In this document: piece after piece, positions 47,801 through 59,079 of the stretch | Layout of the letters: each line of letters starts with the position of its first letter | Numbering within the stretch: position 1 is the stretch's first letter | Made by a program: the position numbers and the translations under genes | Source: Capitulum mitella | Taxonomy: Eukaryota > Arthropoda > Thecostraca > Pollicipedomorpha > Pollicipedidae | Assembly: GCA_030062745.1 (NCBI GenBank) | Contig: CP099847.1 | Span: 30,484,779-30,548,778 of the forward strand | Direction: 5' to 3' | Length of the DNA: 64,000 bases | The notes under the pieces: generated by a model | Seen by the model: the letters and a program-made list of their open reading frames with translations, nothing else | Databases searched by the model: none | Told to the model about the DNA's origin: nothing

Positions 47801-50800
47801 CCGACCCGGAGGAGGAGGCCAAGAAGCCGTGGGCGTGCGAGCGTGAGTACCTCCGGACGGCCGGGCGTCGGGCCGCGCCTGCCGCGTCGCCCCCGCTGCC
47901 GCCGCCTCCGCCGCCGCCGACCGGCAGCGCTACTAACCCCGGCACGCGCCGCCCGCACCGTCTGGATGCTCTGTGCGTGTGCGTGGGCGCGAGCGTGCGT
48001 GTGTGTGTGCGAGTGTCTGCTCACCGCCGTGCACTCACTGCGAGCACTAACCGGCGCCGGGTGGAGGCGGCCTGCGCTGACTCTCCGCCGCTGACTCGCT
48101 GACTGGGCGGTGGGACCGGACGGCCGGCCGCCGGCCGCCGGCCGCCGCGCGCCGCTGGCTCGGCCGGCGGTGAACTGGGGCCGGGCGAGCCGCCGCCGGG
48201 AGCGTGCTGCCCGGCCGGACCGAGGACCGGGCGAGGCTCTGCCGCGCGGCCGAGCTCGCTTCGAGGGTGCTTTGTCTCTGACGGTGGAGTCCGCCGCGGC
48301 GCCGGCTCGGGGCGACTGGCATGCGTTTGACGGGCGCCGGTGGCCGCGGGAGGGCCTCCCCGCCGCGCGGCGTCCTTTCCGGTCGTGCAGCGGTGAGTAC
48401 GGCTGGCCGCCGCCGCCGCAGCCGCCGCCGCAGCCGTGTGCCCGCTTGGCCGGCGGCGCCGCCAACGCCGCCCGCGGCCGGTGTGTGAAGCTAAGCTTGG
48501 CGCGGCGGCCGCGCGTGTGTGTGTTTCAGTGTGCGCGGCTCGCTATAAGACGCGGCCCGGCCTCACCTACCACTATGCGCATTCGCACAAGGAGGAGCGC
48601 CGCCACGAGCAGCGCGCCGAGCCCGTGTACGAGCCGCCGACGCCGGCGCCCGACCAGGAGGGCGCCGCTGCCGCCGCCTCCGCCGCCGCCGACGAGCCGC
48701 TGGCCGCCCCAGGTTGGCTGCACGCGCCGACCCGGACCGCGCCGCTCTTCTGCCGCCTGCCCGCCGCTTACCGCTTCCGCTTCGGTTGCTCGCTCGCTGG
48801 CTGGCTGGCTGGCTGGCTCGCTTCGCTTGGCTTGGGCGTCGCGACCCGTTTGTTTGCGTGCCTGACACCAGCGGGTCGAGTTTGATTTGTTTCAGCGGCG
48901 CCGCGGCGGGCCGCCGCCGGCCGCCGCCGCCGCCGGCGGCCGCGGCGACCGGCGCTCCGTTTGGCCGGGCCGGCCTCGCTAGTGACCGGCCCGGTCCCGA
49001 GATGGCGCTGCCATTAGCGAGGTAGTCGGCCAAGGTTGGCGCGCCCGTGTGGCGCGAGCTAGGACCAGGCGCGGAAGGTTCGCATGTCAGTAGCGTAGAG
49101 GCGACAGTGAAGGTGGCAGGGAGAGGTCGCTAGGATTTCCGTAACCGGCTAGATGATGAGCTCCGTTAGCCCCGAAGTGTCAGTAGTGCGTGGAGCGATT
49201 TAACATGCGCAGTGACCATGCGTGCCTCGTGTGACCGCCGGTGACGTGACTCGGTCGTGTTCTGGCCTCCTGTGATGGTTGCTCACCGCTGTCTTTTCAT
49301 GCCTCCCAGAAAAGGCCCGAGGAAAGGACAAACCAGGCAAGCGCCCTCTCTTGGTCTTTTGTCGTAGCTTGATCGGTTCTGTGGTGCCGTCTGCTTAAAC
49401 TGGGCGCCGTCCGCGCCGCTCTCTGCCCCTGCCGTGCCGGCCGGCCGGCCGTGTGTGCCGTCCTGACCAGACCGTCTGCGCGCGCAGGCTCACGCGGTGG
49501 CCGGGCGTCGCGTCAGGCGGCAGCCGCCGCCAGCGCCGCCCTGGCCGCCCAGGCCGACATGGACAAGTTGGTGAAGGCGCCGCCGCCGCTGGCGCCGCCT
49601 CCCGTGAAGCTGCCGCCGCCGCCGCCGGCCGAGGTGAGCCCGCCGGCCTCGGATGTGAGCCCCCAGACTCGGGAGTCCCCAAGGCGATTGACCCCCCCCC
49701 GGCCGCCGAGCTAAAAGCGCAGGCCGTCGAGACGACGCTGGGGCTCCGAGGTGAGTTCCGAGGTTGCAAGGTGAGCTCCAAGGTCCGACGTGAGTTCCGA
49801 GGTCGCGAGGTGAGCTGCGAGGTCGCGAGGTGAGCTCCGAGGTCGCGAGGTGAGATTTGGGCCTGGGCCGGCGGTGTGCCTGTTTGCCGTGTCTCCTGTG
49901 TGTGCCGGACGGGGAGGTCCGTCGCTGCCGTGGTGTGTTCGTGCGTGTGGAGCCGGCGTGTGGCGTCGGTGGCGCCGGTGTCCTGTACCGGCTGGCCGTC
50001 TCTTGCAGAGGACAGAGCCGCCGCCCGCCTCCGCCGCTGTCGGAGGAATACCCGTGAGTTGAGAACATCAGTACTGTGCAGTGCGCGGTCGGCAAGTGGG
50101 CCGACCGGTGCCGGCAGTTGGCGGGGTCTGGGGCCGGTAGCGACCAATTTTCGGAATGGTTGTGTGATGTTCTGTCTCACTGAGGACGCTCAAACTAATG
50201 TCATTTTTCTTTGTGTCATAATGCTGTCCCGCGAACATGATTTTGGTATTCCACGGCAGGTACCGTGTTTCGGAAGCTTTTGTCTTTGGCTTTTTTCAGT
50301 CTAAATTGTGCTATGGCGAGCCATGCACGCATGTCACATGCGTGCCATGGCTTGCGATGGTGATATAATCCCCATAACTGCATTCGTGTTGTCTTATCCT
50401 GCGAATCCTTAATACGCATACATGTTCTGTCAGAAGCACTGTCATGCCCTCTACTCACCACGTGTGCAGACCTGCCAGCCATTTCCCTAAAGTGACACTG
50501 CGTTGCGGGCTGGTCCACCAAGCCACCAGGTCATGCTGGTGTCCGATCTGGTTTGCAGTCAGTTGACGCTGCAAGGCTAGTGTGCTTTGTGCAGGGCTCA
50601 CTGAGGCCCGGGCACACAATTTATGTCAGCACACAACACAAGAGACGTCTCGGAGGATGCAGTAAATTGGGATCATAGAAATCGTTTCCATCGGTGCCAT
50701 GCAGGAGTCGACTGAAAGTCATAAATTTCGCAAAAATACACGTCCTCTATGCTGGTATCCCTATCGCCTCCGTTGGACAAGGCAGTTCGGTATCTGGCAC

Positions 50801-52038
50801 AGCTTCTTTCAGTCTTGTCCGCTCATTCCTGGCCCTAATCGCCCCCCCCCCCTCCTGCCGCCGCCCCTCCCCGCTCCGTGGGCGCGGGGCGGCGGCTGCT
50901 CGCCTGACGCTCCGCCCCGCCGCCAGCCGGCCGAGAAGAAGCGCAGCACTCCCTCCAGCTACTGCGACTTCTGCCTGGGCGATGCCTCGCACAACAAGAA
51001 GACTGGGGTAGCTGAGGAGCTGGTCTCCTGCTCCGACTGCGGACGCTCTGGTCAGTGCTGGTGTCGCTGAGGAGGAGCGCGACCGAACCAAGAACGTGTC
51101 AGCAACTGTTAACCGACTTACCAAGCGAACTGGAAAGAGACTGTTAACGATTCTGTGCGTGGCACGCGTCTCCTGCTGCATCTGAGCTCGGTTTGTGTGT
51201 AGGTTCAACAGACGCATAATGTGCGCCGTACGGTCGTACAGTGGGAGCGCCCTGAGACGTGAGCACTGGCGCAGTGTCGTGCGTCGCGTGTAGCGACCGC
51301 GCGGTGCACGCTTGCCGAGTGTCCTGGCCGCCAGCCCGGCTGCTGGGCCCGGGCAGCCGACCTGTCTGACCGTGCTCTGCCCGGCGCTACTGCTGTCTGC
51401 TGTCTGCCGTCGGATGCAACTGACACGGGCCCCGCTTCCGTCCAGGCCACCCGTCGTGCCTGCAGTTCACCGACAACATGATGGTCTCGGTGAAGAAGTA
51501 CCGCTGGCAGTGCATCGAGTGCAAGTGCTGCTCCCTGTGCGGCAACTCAGACAATGACGTGAGAACTCCGCTGGGCGGGTTACCGCGCGCGCTCCAACAG
51601 GCGTCGGTTTAGAGAGCGGCGACCGGCCGCCGGCACGTTGTGGCCCGAAAAGGTCGACCAGGTATCGCTGGAGAAACGGTTGTACTTGCTTCCAGCGTGT
51701 TTCTGTTTGCTATTGATTGTATGACGATGCGTATTATCGGCGACGCCCATTGGCATGGAAGTGGGAGTTTCTTTTTGGCAAAATGGGTCGAGCGGACGTG
51801 CAGCACGCTGTTCCTGCGGCCGAGCGAGGCTGCCGTGTGGTTTCCGGCCGGTCTGAAGCAGCCCTCTGACCGACCCGCCCGCCCTCCTCAGGACCAGCTG
51901 CTGTTCTGCGATGACTGCGACCGCGGCTACCACATGTACTGCCTGTCGCCGCCGCTGACGGAGCCGCCGGAGGGCTGCTGGAGCTGCCACCTGTGCGTGC
52001 GCGAGTTCCACTCGGGCGCGCCGCCGGGGACGCAGTAG
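44145..52038 (+). CDS. d4: DPF/d4 family zinc-finger protein (BAF45-type, Requiem/DPF2-like)
   Basis: Eleven exons: 44145-44230, 46189-46298, 46649-46887, 47087-47215, 47770-47842, 48530-48712, 49488-49633, 50009-50053, 50927-51050, 51446-51558, 51892-52038. All phases match, 1395 nt, 464 residues (vertebrate DPF2 is about 390). The N-terminal Requiem domain reads [20 protein letters not shown], then LWMEQRHR and [13 protein letters not shown]. An acidic and then basic linker follows. A Kruppel-like finger lies at about 211-232 ([20 protein letters not shown]). The C-terminal tandem PHD fingers are PHD1 at ~349-408 ([20 protein letters not shown]) and PHD2 at ~406-455 ([16 protein letters not shown], then CWSCHLC), with all zinc ligands present. 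Known role: subunit of the SWI/SNF (BAF) remodeller whose double PHD reads acylated histone H3. Least certain: exon 8 and the exon 6 donor (GTTGGC). Confidence 0.95.
44620..44822 (+). repeat. Interspersed repeat ending in (AT)n (partner 62185-62425, minus)
   Basis: Landmarks CCTTGGCCCACCCAGTGTTG, TTTGGGC, CAATATTTTCTTCC and TATCTTTCTAT, followed by an AT run, recur in the same order on the minus strand at 62185-62425. Lies in DPF intron 1. Confidence 0.65.
44966..45540. mobile_element. Foldback/MITE element with 157-bp inverted arms and an internal TTAGG array
   Basis: The left arm 44966-45122 and right arm 45384-45540 are exact-length inverted copies with 7 mismatches in 157 positions and no gaps (95.5%). 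Arms begin CCTTACCGATCGCACACC. The decamer CAGCCCACCT abuts the left arm (44956-44965) and recurs five bases beyond the right arm (45546-45555), a likely target duplication. The 261-bp centre has a partial repeat of arm sequence (45123-45165) and a TTAGG array (45164-45189). No transposase frame. Lies in DPF intron 1. A 9-10-bp duplication would suit a Mutator-like element, but the superfamily is not established. Confidence 0.9.
45164..45189 (+). repeat. TTAGG telomere-type array inside the foldback element
   Basis: Five consecutive perfect TTAGG units (GTTAGG phase) in the loop of the foldback element. TTAGG is the ancestral arthropod telomere repeat. Confidence 0.9.
47216..47769 (+). other. 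DPF intron 4
   Basis: Carries no coding frame or repeat of note; the 3' 150 bp become GC-rich before the acceptor CTCCGCAG at 47769. Confidence 0.5.
49746..49855 (+). repeat. 20-bp tandem array of splice-donor-like units in DPF intron 7
   Basis: Six near-20-bp units of the form GAGGTGAGCTCCGAGGTCGC, each containing a consensus-like 5' splice site. The GTs lie at 49751, 49771, 49790, 49810, 49830 and 49850. The array starts about 115 bp after the authentic exon 7 donor, which is itself GAG|GTGAGC. Confidence 0.85.
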
Positions 52039-54360
52039 AAGCGCCCGCCCAGTGGCGCCGCCGGCCGCCGCCGGGGCTTAGCCAGGGGAGGGAGCCGAGC
52101 CGTCCGTCTGGCACAGGGAGCGGAGCGGAACGACGAGCGTCGTGAGCCGGAGTGATGGCGGCCGGCAGATGGCGCTGGGACGGCGCCGGCGGCCGCCGCT
52201 GAGACGTCCGGCGAGCGGGCGCTGGATCTGGTGGTCGGCTGCCGCTCCGTTATAGCCGGCAGTGGACCTGATGGCAGAGCTGGGGGCGAATCGGGTGGTG
52301 GAGCCGGCGGCGGATCTGGCGGTCGGCTGTTCCTCCGGCGGAGCGGACGGCGCCGGCGGCTGATCTGGTGGCCGTTTGGCCGGGGCGAAGGCGACGGCCC
52401 CGTTCGGTGGCCGTCCGCCGACGGCTGGCGGTGGCGGCTGGGCGCCGGGGACGGTGCGAGGATTTGCGGTCTTCCCGGGGACGTAGCCCCGTTCGCAACG
52501 GCCGACCCTGGTCAGAGAGTCGCGAGATTGATGCACATTGTCGAAGTGTTCTGATGCGGCGCTGCTCTGTCGTATGATTTTTCGCCTAGCTAGTGAAGCT
52601 TTGGTGAAATCGTATCTCTCATCCCTCTGCACTCATACGGTTAGCGGTTTGGTTTTAATGTCATGACGTTTTCACGCAGAATGAACCAGGCGCTGCATCT
52701 GGTTATTTCCCATGTTTTCGGTCATGTTTTGTGAGCCCTGATGTGCTTTGTACAGCGAGAAACGTGGGAGAACATGTGGATGTTAGTTCCTGTTTGGCGT
52801 CATCACGCCTTCGAACCTCCGCTAAGCTGTACGCTAATCGGAAACGATTTTTCCCTTTTCTGACGTACCTGTGGGTTGGACGGCCGAAACATGTTTGAGT
52901 GCTGCCTTTATATCGTCATCCAAGTCTGAAAAGGAAATTAAAATGATTGGGCTTAAGGACATCGGGTGGTGACAGAACCATTTTTAAGGGCATCTGTAAC
53001 TAAAGCGCAAACTTTGGCATTGTGACGGAGCCTTACTGAGGGAGCAGACATCAAGCGAATATTCCATGGCCAGGCATTTTTTTAGATGCGATCGCGAATA
53101 TTTGACGACTCAGTCCCTAGCCGTAAGAGCAAGCGGCGCAGTGTTTCGTGTAGCAGGCTGTGCGGGGAATTTGGTTCACGGCCCTTTTGTTCGGGCGCTC
53201 GCAGCCATTCCTATCGATATGCAGGGTCAGGCCTTGCCAGATCCAAGGATGGCGTAACAGAAGTGACTTACCAGCTTTGATGTTGATGGTGCTTTGTGTT
53301 CAAGGGCGCGCCGATGGCGCGGTCACATTGCCCCCACACCTAGCGACTTTAAAAATGATGTCCAGTTTATGGTAAACGATGGTCGACTTACGTTTTCAGG
53401 GCTTGAAAACCAGTGCACAACTTTTGAATTACACACTCATTGCTTCCTTCTTCCCAGGAAAGTTATACATTTCCCAACATATTTTATCGTCTTTTAGCTA
53501 CTGCCCTGTAACGCTTTTTGAGAGGCATCCAAGTCAGCAAACTAGACGAGATGGTCAAATGATCACATGCGAGCTAAAAATATCTTGTGGTCGATCACAC
53601 GTTATTGAAACAAGAGTTTTTGCCCGGGACTCTGCTGGGCTGATGGTTGACACGTTAATCTGAAGGAGGATAACCGCCGCTGAGCTTTGGCCACGAATAT
53701 GTGTTTTCGCGACCGGCGCCTAACGATCACATCCTAGCCACCTGGTGGCCGCCGAGTAAAGCTTAGGTTCAATAAGGGGCCGTTAACATGATCCGAACTG
53801 CAGCAACCCAGAGTAACCGAGAAAACACCCAGTCGTCAGCGAGATCCACTTGCCCTGGATAAGTTGAGATTTCAGTACGTACGACCGGGATGCAATGTTT
53901 TCGTATTCCTTCTAGAGTACTATGGCGCTGAAGGTGCCGCACAGTGCTTCGCGACAGGTTTAAGGAAGTGAATCAAGCCCGGCCCCGGCACACCAGGTAC
54001 GAGCGAATGGTGGCCAGTGAGTCAACAGGTCCTCATCCGCACACCGAGGCGAATCCAAACATATCTCTGCCGAGAAGAACGGCCGCCGTGGCGAGCCCAA
54101 GCGACGCTGAACCCGGCCTGAATACGTCCGGGAGAGGTCAACACTTGGGCTCGGCCACGTTACAAGGCAGCCGCCGTTTTGACCGCCCGCGGTGATTACG
54201 CGGCGGTCCGCGAGACAGGCGGCCTGACCCCGTCTCCTGCCCTGGACAGAAGACGGGTGCTGGTGCTGAAAAAAAGAAAAAATTGATGTATGAACCGAAA
54301 GAAAACATACTCTGAATATACAAGAAGGCTTTGTGCTATGAAGAGAGACCTGTGGTCTGA
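52039..54360. other. 3' flank of DPF and gene-free spacer
   Basis: GC-rich to about 52510, probably DPF 3'UTR, then mixed composition. An ATTAAA lies near 52936. A short frame at 53944-54195 has weak coding composition and no recognisable domain. No gene is supported. Confidence 0.5.
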
Positions 54361-54521
54361 ATGAGCATTTAGAGGCCCCTGCTAGCTTGTAGGGGAATTC
54401 ACAGCTTGTTTCAGGAGGGCCCCCTGTAGACCCATAAAGGATCCCTGTCAGCCTCTGAAAGGACCTCCTTTTGGTTTGGAAATAGGGCCTTGCCCCTGCC
54501 TCCAGAGGTCGACATGGGCCC
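54360..54521. repeat. Degenerate CCCCTG/CTGTAG minisatellite, left part
   Basis: Roughly 30-40-bp units with AGGGCCCCCTGTAG-type cores. Continues at 55742 after the MITE insertion. Confidence 0.6.
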
Positions 54522-54525
54522 TTAA

Positions 54526-55737
54526 CCCTATTCCCGGAGGGCTAGACGGTATGGCCGATTCCCGGCAGGGGGGGGGGCGGATTCGGCCCCCCCCTGAGAT
54601 CTCGAGAACTACTTATTCGATTTCATCGCAACAAATGGCAATCGATTTGCCGTGACATGAACTACATTTTGATAAAAAGAAATTTTCAAAATTTTGAAAT
54701 TTGTGAATACAGGGGGGCAAAAATGTCAAAATGGGGGGTACTTTTTGACTTCTTATAACTCCGTTGTTTATGGACCGATTTTGATGAAACTGGCATCAAT
54801 CGAGAGATTATGGATAGGGCTTTTACCATGGGTATGCAAATTTGAAATTTTGAGAAAATTCATGGGCGTTCACAGGGTTTCAAAAATAGGGGGATTACTT
54901 TTCCAATAACGGAATGAACAAAAGAGGCCAAAACACTTTTTTAGCTTCTGCTAGTCATGTTATGCTAAAGAAGTACAAATCGCATTACAATGTTTGTATA
55001 ATGTTAGCACAGGCGGTGCCAGGGACATAAAAAAGGGGGAACTGTCATGGTCACACGTTTCTCAGATCAACTTGTGACCTTTTGACCTTAAATGACCTCC
55101 AGTGACCTTGGGGTCACCTGGAATGATGTCGTGTGCATTCAATATTATCTGTAAACGTTTTTAATCGATTAAATTCACTCTATTCCAAAAAATTCATTTT
55201 TTGGCTTTTGCGATATAAGGTACGTGCACTGACATTTTAGGTCATAGCTCCGTGACCTGACCTGATATCAAGCTGAAACTTGGTACACAAGTAGAGGGCA
55301 TCTTTCTACGTCATATATATTCCGGGTTTGGCATTTGAAAAAACGGCGCCGAAATTATTGCGAAAAAACAAATTTTGACTTTTGACCTTGACCTGACCTT
55401 GTAAAGTGACCTCAGAGAAACAAAATTACATATGCACATTGCCCAACTATTTAGCTATATATTCATATAAAGTTTTAAGTTCTATCTTAAAAACTCTGTT
55501 TTTGGCAGACATTTTCCTTTTACCCTCAACATGGCCAAAAATGACCTGAGGTGCCTCCCAAAAACGTTGCCTGGCTCCGCCCCTAAGCAAAATAGAATTT
55601 CGAAATTTTGTCACGGCGCGTAGAAGGAATAGCTAGGAAAAGTCACCAAGTTTCGTGAAGCTGCGTCAAAAAGCCTGGAATTGGCAAGCAAAAAACCCGA
55701 GGGGGGGCGGATTCCGCCCCCCCTGCCGGGAATAGGG
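54526..55737. mobile_element. piggyBac-like MITE flanked by TTAA
   Basis: TTAA at 54522-54525 and at 55738-55741 directly flank termini reading CCCTATTCCCGG inward from each side. A second inverted block (GGCAGGGGGGG then GCGGATTC) lies just inside. The left end carries a 27-bp duplication containing a second ATTCCCGG. piggyBac-superfamily elements duplicate TTAA and have termini starting CCC (established). The 1.2-kb interior has no transposase frame, so the copy is non-autonomous. Confidence 0.85.
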
Positions 55738-55741
55738 TTAA

Positions 55742-57575
55742 CAGACAGATAGAATGCCCTCTACAGATAGGCAGTGGCCCCCTGGCCAACAGGTGCCCCT
55801 AAACGATTTTTCAGGAGCCCCTACTTTCCTGTACAGATGCCCCTGCCGACCTGTAACGGGCACCCGCCAGATCGCCAGGAACGTCTTTACAGGTGAGCAT
55901 GGGCCCGTTTACACTTCAGCGAGGTACCTTTACAAACCGACAGTAATTTTAACCACATGGGGTCCCACTCATTACGAGGGCCAGGCGCGGATCCAAAGGG
56001 AGAGCAATTAGGGTAGCCGCCCCCTCCTCCCTGAGGACTGAGAAGGGACCCCTGTCCGACTTAAAAGGAGGCCCGGAGGGGCCCCGTATGAGTTTCACGG
56101 GATCTCTATAAAAACCTGATATGCTTTTGATGCAGTCGGAGAGGCCTCCTGGAGGGCTAGATGACCTCTGAGACACATGAAGCTCCCAAAGGGCCTCTGA
56201 GACCACAACAGGATCCCAGTACGGCAGACTGTTCCCGAGACCGCCAGATGGCTCATAGGGTGTCTGAGACGGCCAAGACGAGGACTGAGTCCCTAGGGGG
56301 TCCCTGTGAGTGAAAAGCTGAAGGTTCTTGATGTAGTCAGAGGGCCTCCGGGAAGGTTAGTGGGACCCTGACACGGTAAGATGGCTCCTAAGATAGAAAA
56401 AAGGGTCCTTAAAACTCTGCGAGGGTCCCTGGGACTGCAAGGGGCCCCAACACGGCAAAGGGTCCATGAGACCGCTAACATTGCCAGAGAGGCACCTGAG
56501 ATGGAAAGAACTTTGGATGGCGCCTGGCACAGCATAAGGAGACCCTGGCCCACCAGAGGGGCCCACTGAACGGGGATTCGTCGATAACCTACTCAGTCTC
56601 GAGAGGAGCCACAAATGGGCTACATTGGCCTTTTTTAAACCTTTGGGGTTCTTGATGCTGTCAGGGGTCCCCGGGAAGGTCAGATGGTTTCTGGGACGGC
56701 GAAGATGGGCCTGTACACCGCAGATGACCCCTGAGAACGCCAGAAAGGCCATAGGACCCCTGCGAGACAATGACGATAAGAGTGTCTCTGAAACGGTATT
56801 TGGGCTTTATGGGGGCGCTGGGCGGACAGAAGGTCCCCGAATGTAATAAGTGGGCTCCTGGCACGGGCAAGATCCCCCTGAGACTGCCAGCGCGGCTCAT
56901 GAAGCGCCAACAAAACGGCTAGGGTTGTCACGGCTAGAGGGGTCCTAAAAGACTGCCAGATGTACCTCATGTAACATAGGAAGACCCCTGATACAGCCAT
57001 GGGGACCACCGGACACGTTCAGAGGGTCTATGACACTGCACAGGGGCCCTCAAATTGCCAAAAGGTGTTTTGTAACTGCCAGAGGACCCCTGAGATAGCA
57101 AAAATGTTTCCCAGAGACGATAAGAGGTGTATCCAGGACCGCAGGGGGTCCACTGAGACTGCTAGAGAAGGACCTTTGAGACTGCTAACTAAAAGTCTCT
57201 AGCAATAGGGGCCGCTGAGACGACCAGAGGGGCCCCTGAAACTATCGACCTTGAGACGTCCAAACTGCTCGTGAGACGGCCAAAGGACTTAGACGATTGC
57301 AAGAGGCGCCCCTGTCACAGCAGAGAGAGGCTTACACAGGGTCCTTTGCAGTGGCCTGAGGGACTCCTTAGACGGCAAAAACGTCTCAGGGACAACAGGA
57401 AGGAATCCGAGATGGTCTAAGCGTCCCTGAAACTACTAGATGGGAAACTTCCAAAGGAGCACCTGAGACGTCCCGCGGGACACGTGAATTGGTAAGAGGA
57501 ACCTGAGACCCCTAGAGGAGCCTGGCACGGCAGACTCCTCGAGACCACCAAAAGTGCCGCTGTAGTTGTAAGAGG
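55742..57575. repeat. Degenerate minisatellite, CCCCTGAGAC-GCCAGAG type
   Basis: A long run of 28-40-bp variants containing CCCCTGAGACNGCCAGAGG. Its right part belongs to the inverted arm 56590-58030. Open frames on both strands result from the repeat period and are not genes. Confidence 0.8.
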
Positions 57576-58030
57576 GAACCTAAACTAAGCTGACCTAAAC
57601 CGCACTAAACTAGACTAAACTAACCTAAACTAAAAAATCCAGAAGCTACGGGATTGGGAGGGGGGACAGACGGGCTCCTGAACCGGATACAGACACGACA
57701 TTTCAAATGAAGGGAGTGGACGGAGCCCTCAAAAATCTCGCCGTTTTTGTCATATTTCGGGCACTGTGCTCGGAACCAAAACGCAGAATTTTCTCAAATA
57801 AAATGACGCGTTCTAATTTTTTGGTCACCTTATACGGTAAAAAGCAGAATTACATCATTTTTCATATCTTGAGGGCAAAAAATGGGGCTCCGCGCTGACC
57901 ATTTGCCTCCACTTCCCTCCCCGCCTTAGCGAAATCTTGGATCCCCCGTGGCGAGGGCTCCCATTGGTTTCGAGGGTCCCCTTGATCCGATTTGCCCTCC
58001 CCCTGGGCGGAATCCTGGCTACGCCCCTGA
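56590..58030 (-). repeat. Left arm of a long inverted repeat (partner 62563-64000)
   Basis: The reverse complement matches 62563-64000 at about 80% along its length. Matching features, in order: GGGGCGTAGCCAGGATTCCG, a CATATTTC-containing block, GTCGTGTCTGTATC, the CCGTAGCTTCTG junction, then the minisatellite unit by unit to CCACAAATGGGCTACATTGG. Confidence 0.85.
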
Positions 58031-58630
58031 TCCATTATGTGAGAGATTTGGCGCTGGCATTGTTACGTAATGTGTGTGTGGGGGACAGGCAAAGCTGCTT
58101 TGGCAAGTGCTTGAGATAATGATTTCGTTCTCGTATGATAGTCTGTAAGAGCTTTGTTACTGAGTGTCGAGCTATAATTCAATGTTGCGTGAGGAAACTG
58201 CCTTTCAACCGTTTACAAATGTATTTCATAATAATGTTGAATTCGTGACGTAAACGCAAACATCGTAACAAGCAGAAGTTTGCATCATTAGCCATTTTGA
58301 AGATGGATGCCCAAAGTCAAAGACCTGAAAAATGGCAATGGGTTACAGACCTGAACAGAAAAATCAACGCATGTTGGAGAACACAAGTACGCCTTAGCGC
58401 CAAAAACTGGAAAAAAGGTTTGCTTATTTAAAGAAAAATTGGGCGATAGCAAAAAGAACGAAGCGCAGTTGTTTTTTTTTCGGGATGGGGGAAGAAGGTA
58501 ACCCAAATGAGGTTGGCTGTTGATCCGACAGAGCTTGCCCCCGCAGCCGAAAATGCAATCCGCCGTCCCTGCCTCAGGCCAAGGGGGCTTTCATCAAAAA
58601 CCGCTGTACTGACCTCCCATAACCTACAAG

Positions 58631-58633
<3 letters not shown>

Positions 58634-58672
<39 letters not shown>
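58634..58672. repeat. (AT)n microsatellite
   Basis: About 20 uninterrupted AT units. Confidence 0.95.
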
Positions 58673-58674
<2 letters not shown>

Positions 58675-58680
58675 TAATTT

Positions 58681-59075
58681 CAAAGAAGCCTCCTATAGCA
58701 CAAAGAGGCTTCACTTACCTTCAAGTGGCTTCCAGTAGCAGAGGACCCTCCTGTAGCATTAAGAGAGACCTCCTGCAGCTTCAAGGGGCCTCCTATAGCA
58801 CAAGGGGTCCTCCTAGAGCATCGAGAGGTTCTTACAGCATCAAGAGGGCCTCTTATAGCTTCAAGAGACCTCTAATAGGTTCAAGGAGCCTTCTCCAGCA
58901 CAAGGGGGGACTCTTGTAGCTTCAAGGGTCCTCCTATAGCATTAAGCGGATCTTCTACAGCTTCAATGGACCTCCTTAAACAAAAGGTAGTCTCCTATAG
59001 CACCAAGAGACCTATTGCATCAAGGGGTTTCATATAGCCTCAAGGAGTCTCCTATGGACCTCCTATAGTTACGTA
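58681..59075 (+). repeat. Minisatellite of CCTCCTATAGC + TTCAAG units
   Basis: Around twelve degenerate 30-35-bp units with core CCTCCTATAGCTTCAAGAGG. It starts immediately after the (AT)n run. Confidence 0.85.
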
Positions 59076-59079
59076 ACCT

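Noticed and set aside
47572-49033. Several long frames on both strands in the DPF intron region
   Set aside because: They span DPF introns and antisense strand in a CpG-rich block. Only the short segments with conserved DPF sequence and matching phase are exons.
56293-57202. Overlapping frames on both strands with repeated peptides
   Set aside because: They come from the minisatellite period. The similar peptides near 63684 reflect the inverted DNA arm, not protein conservation.
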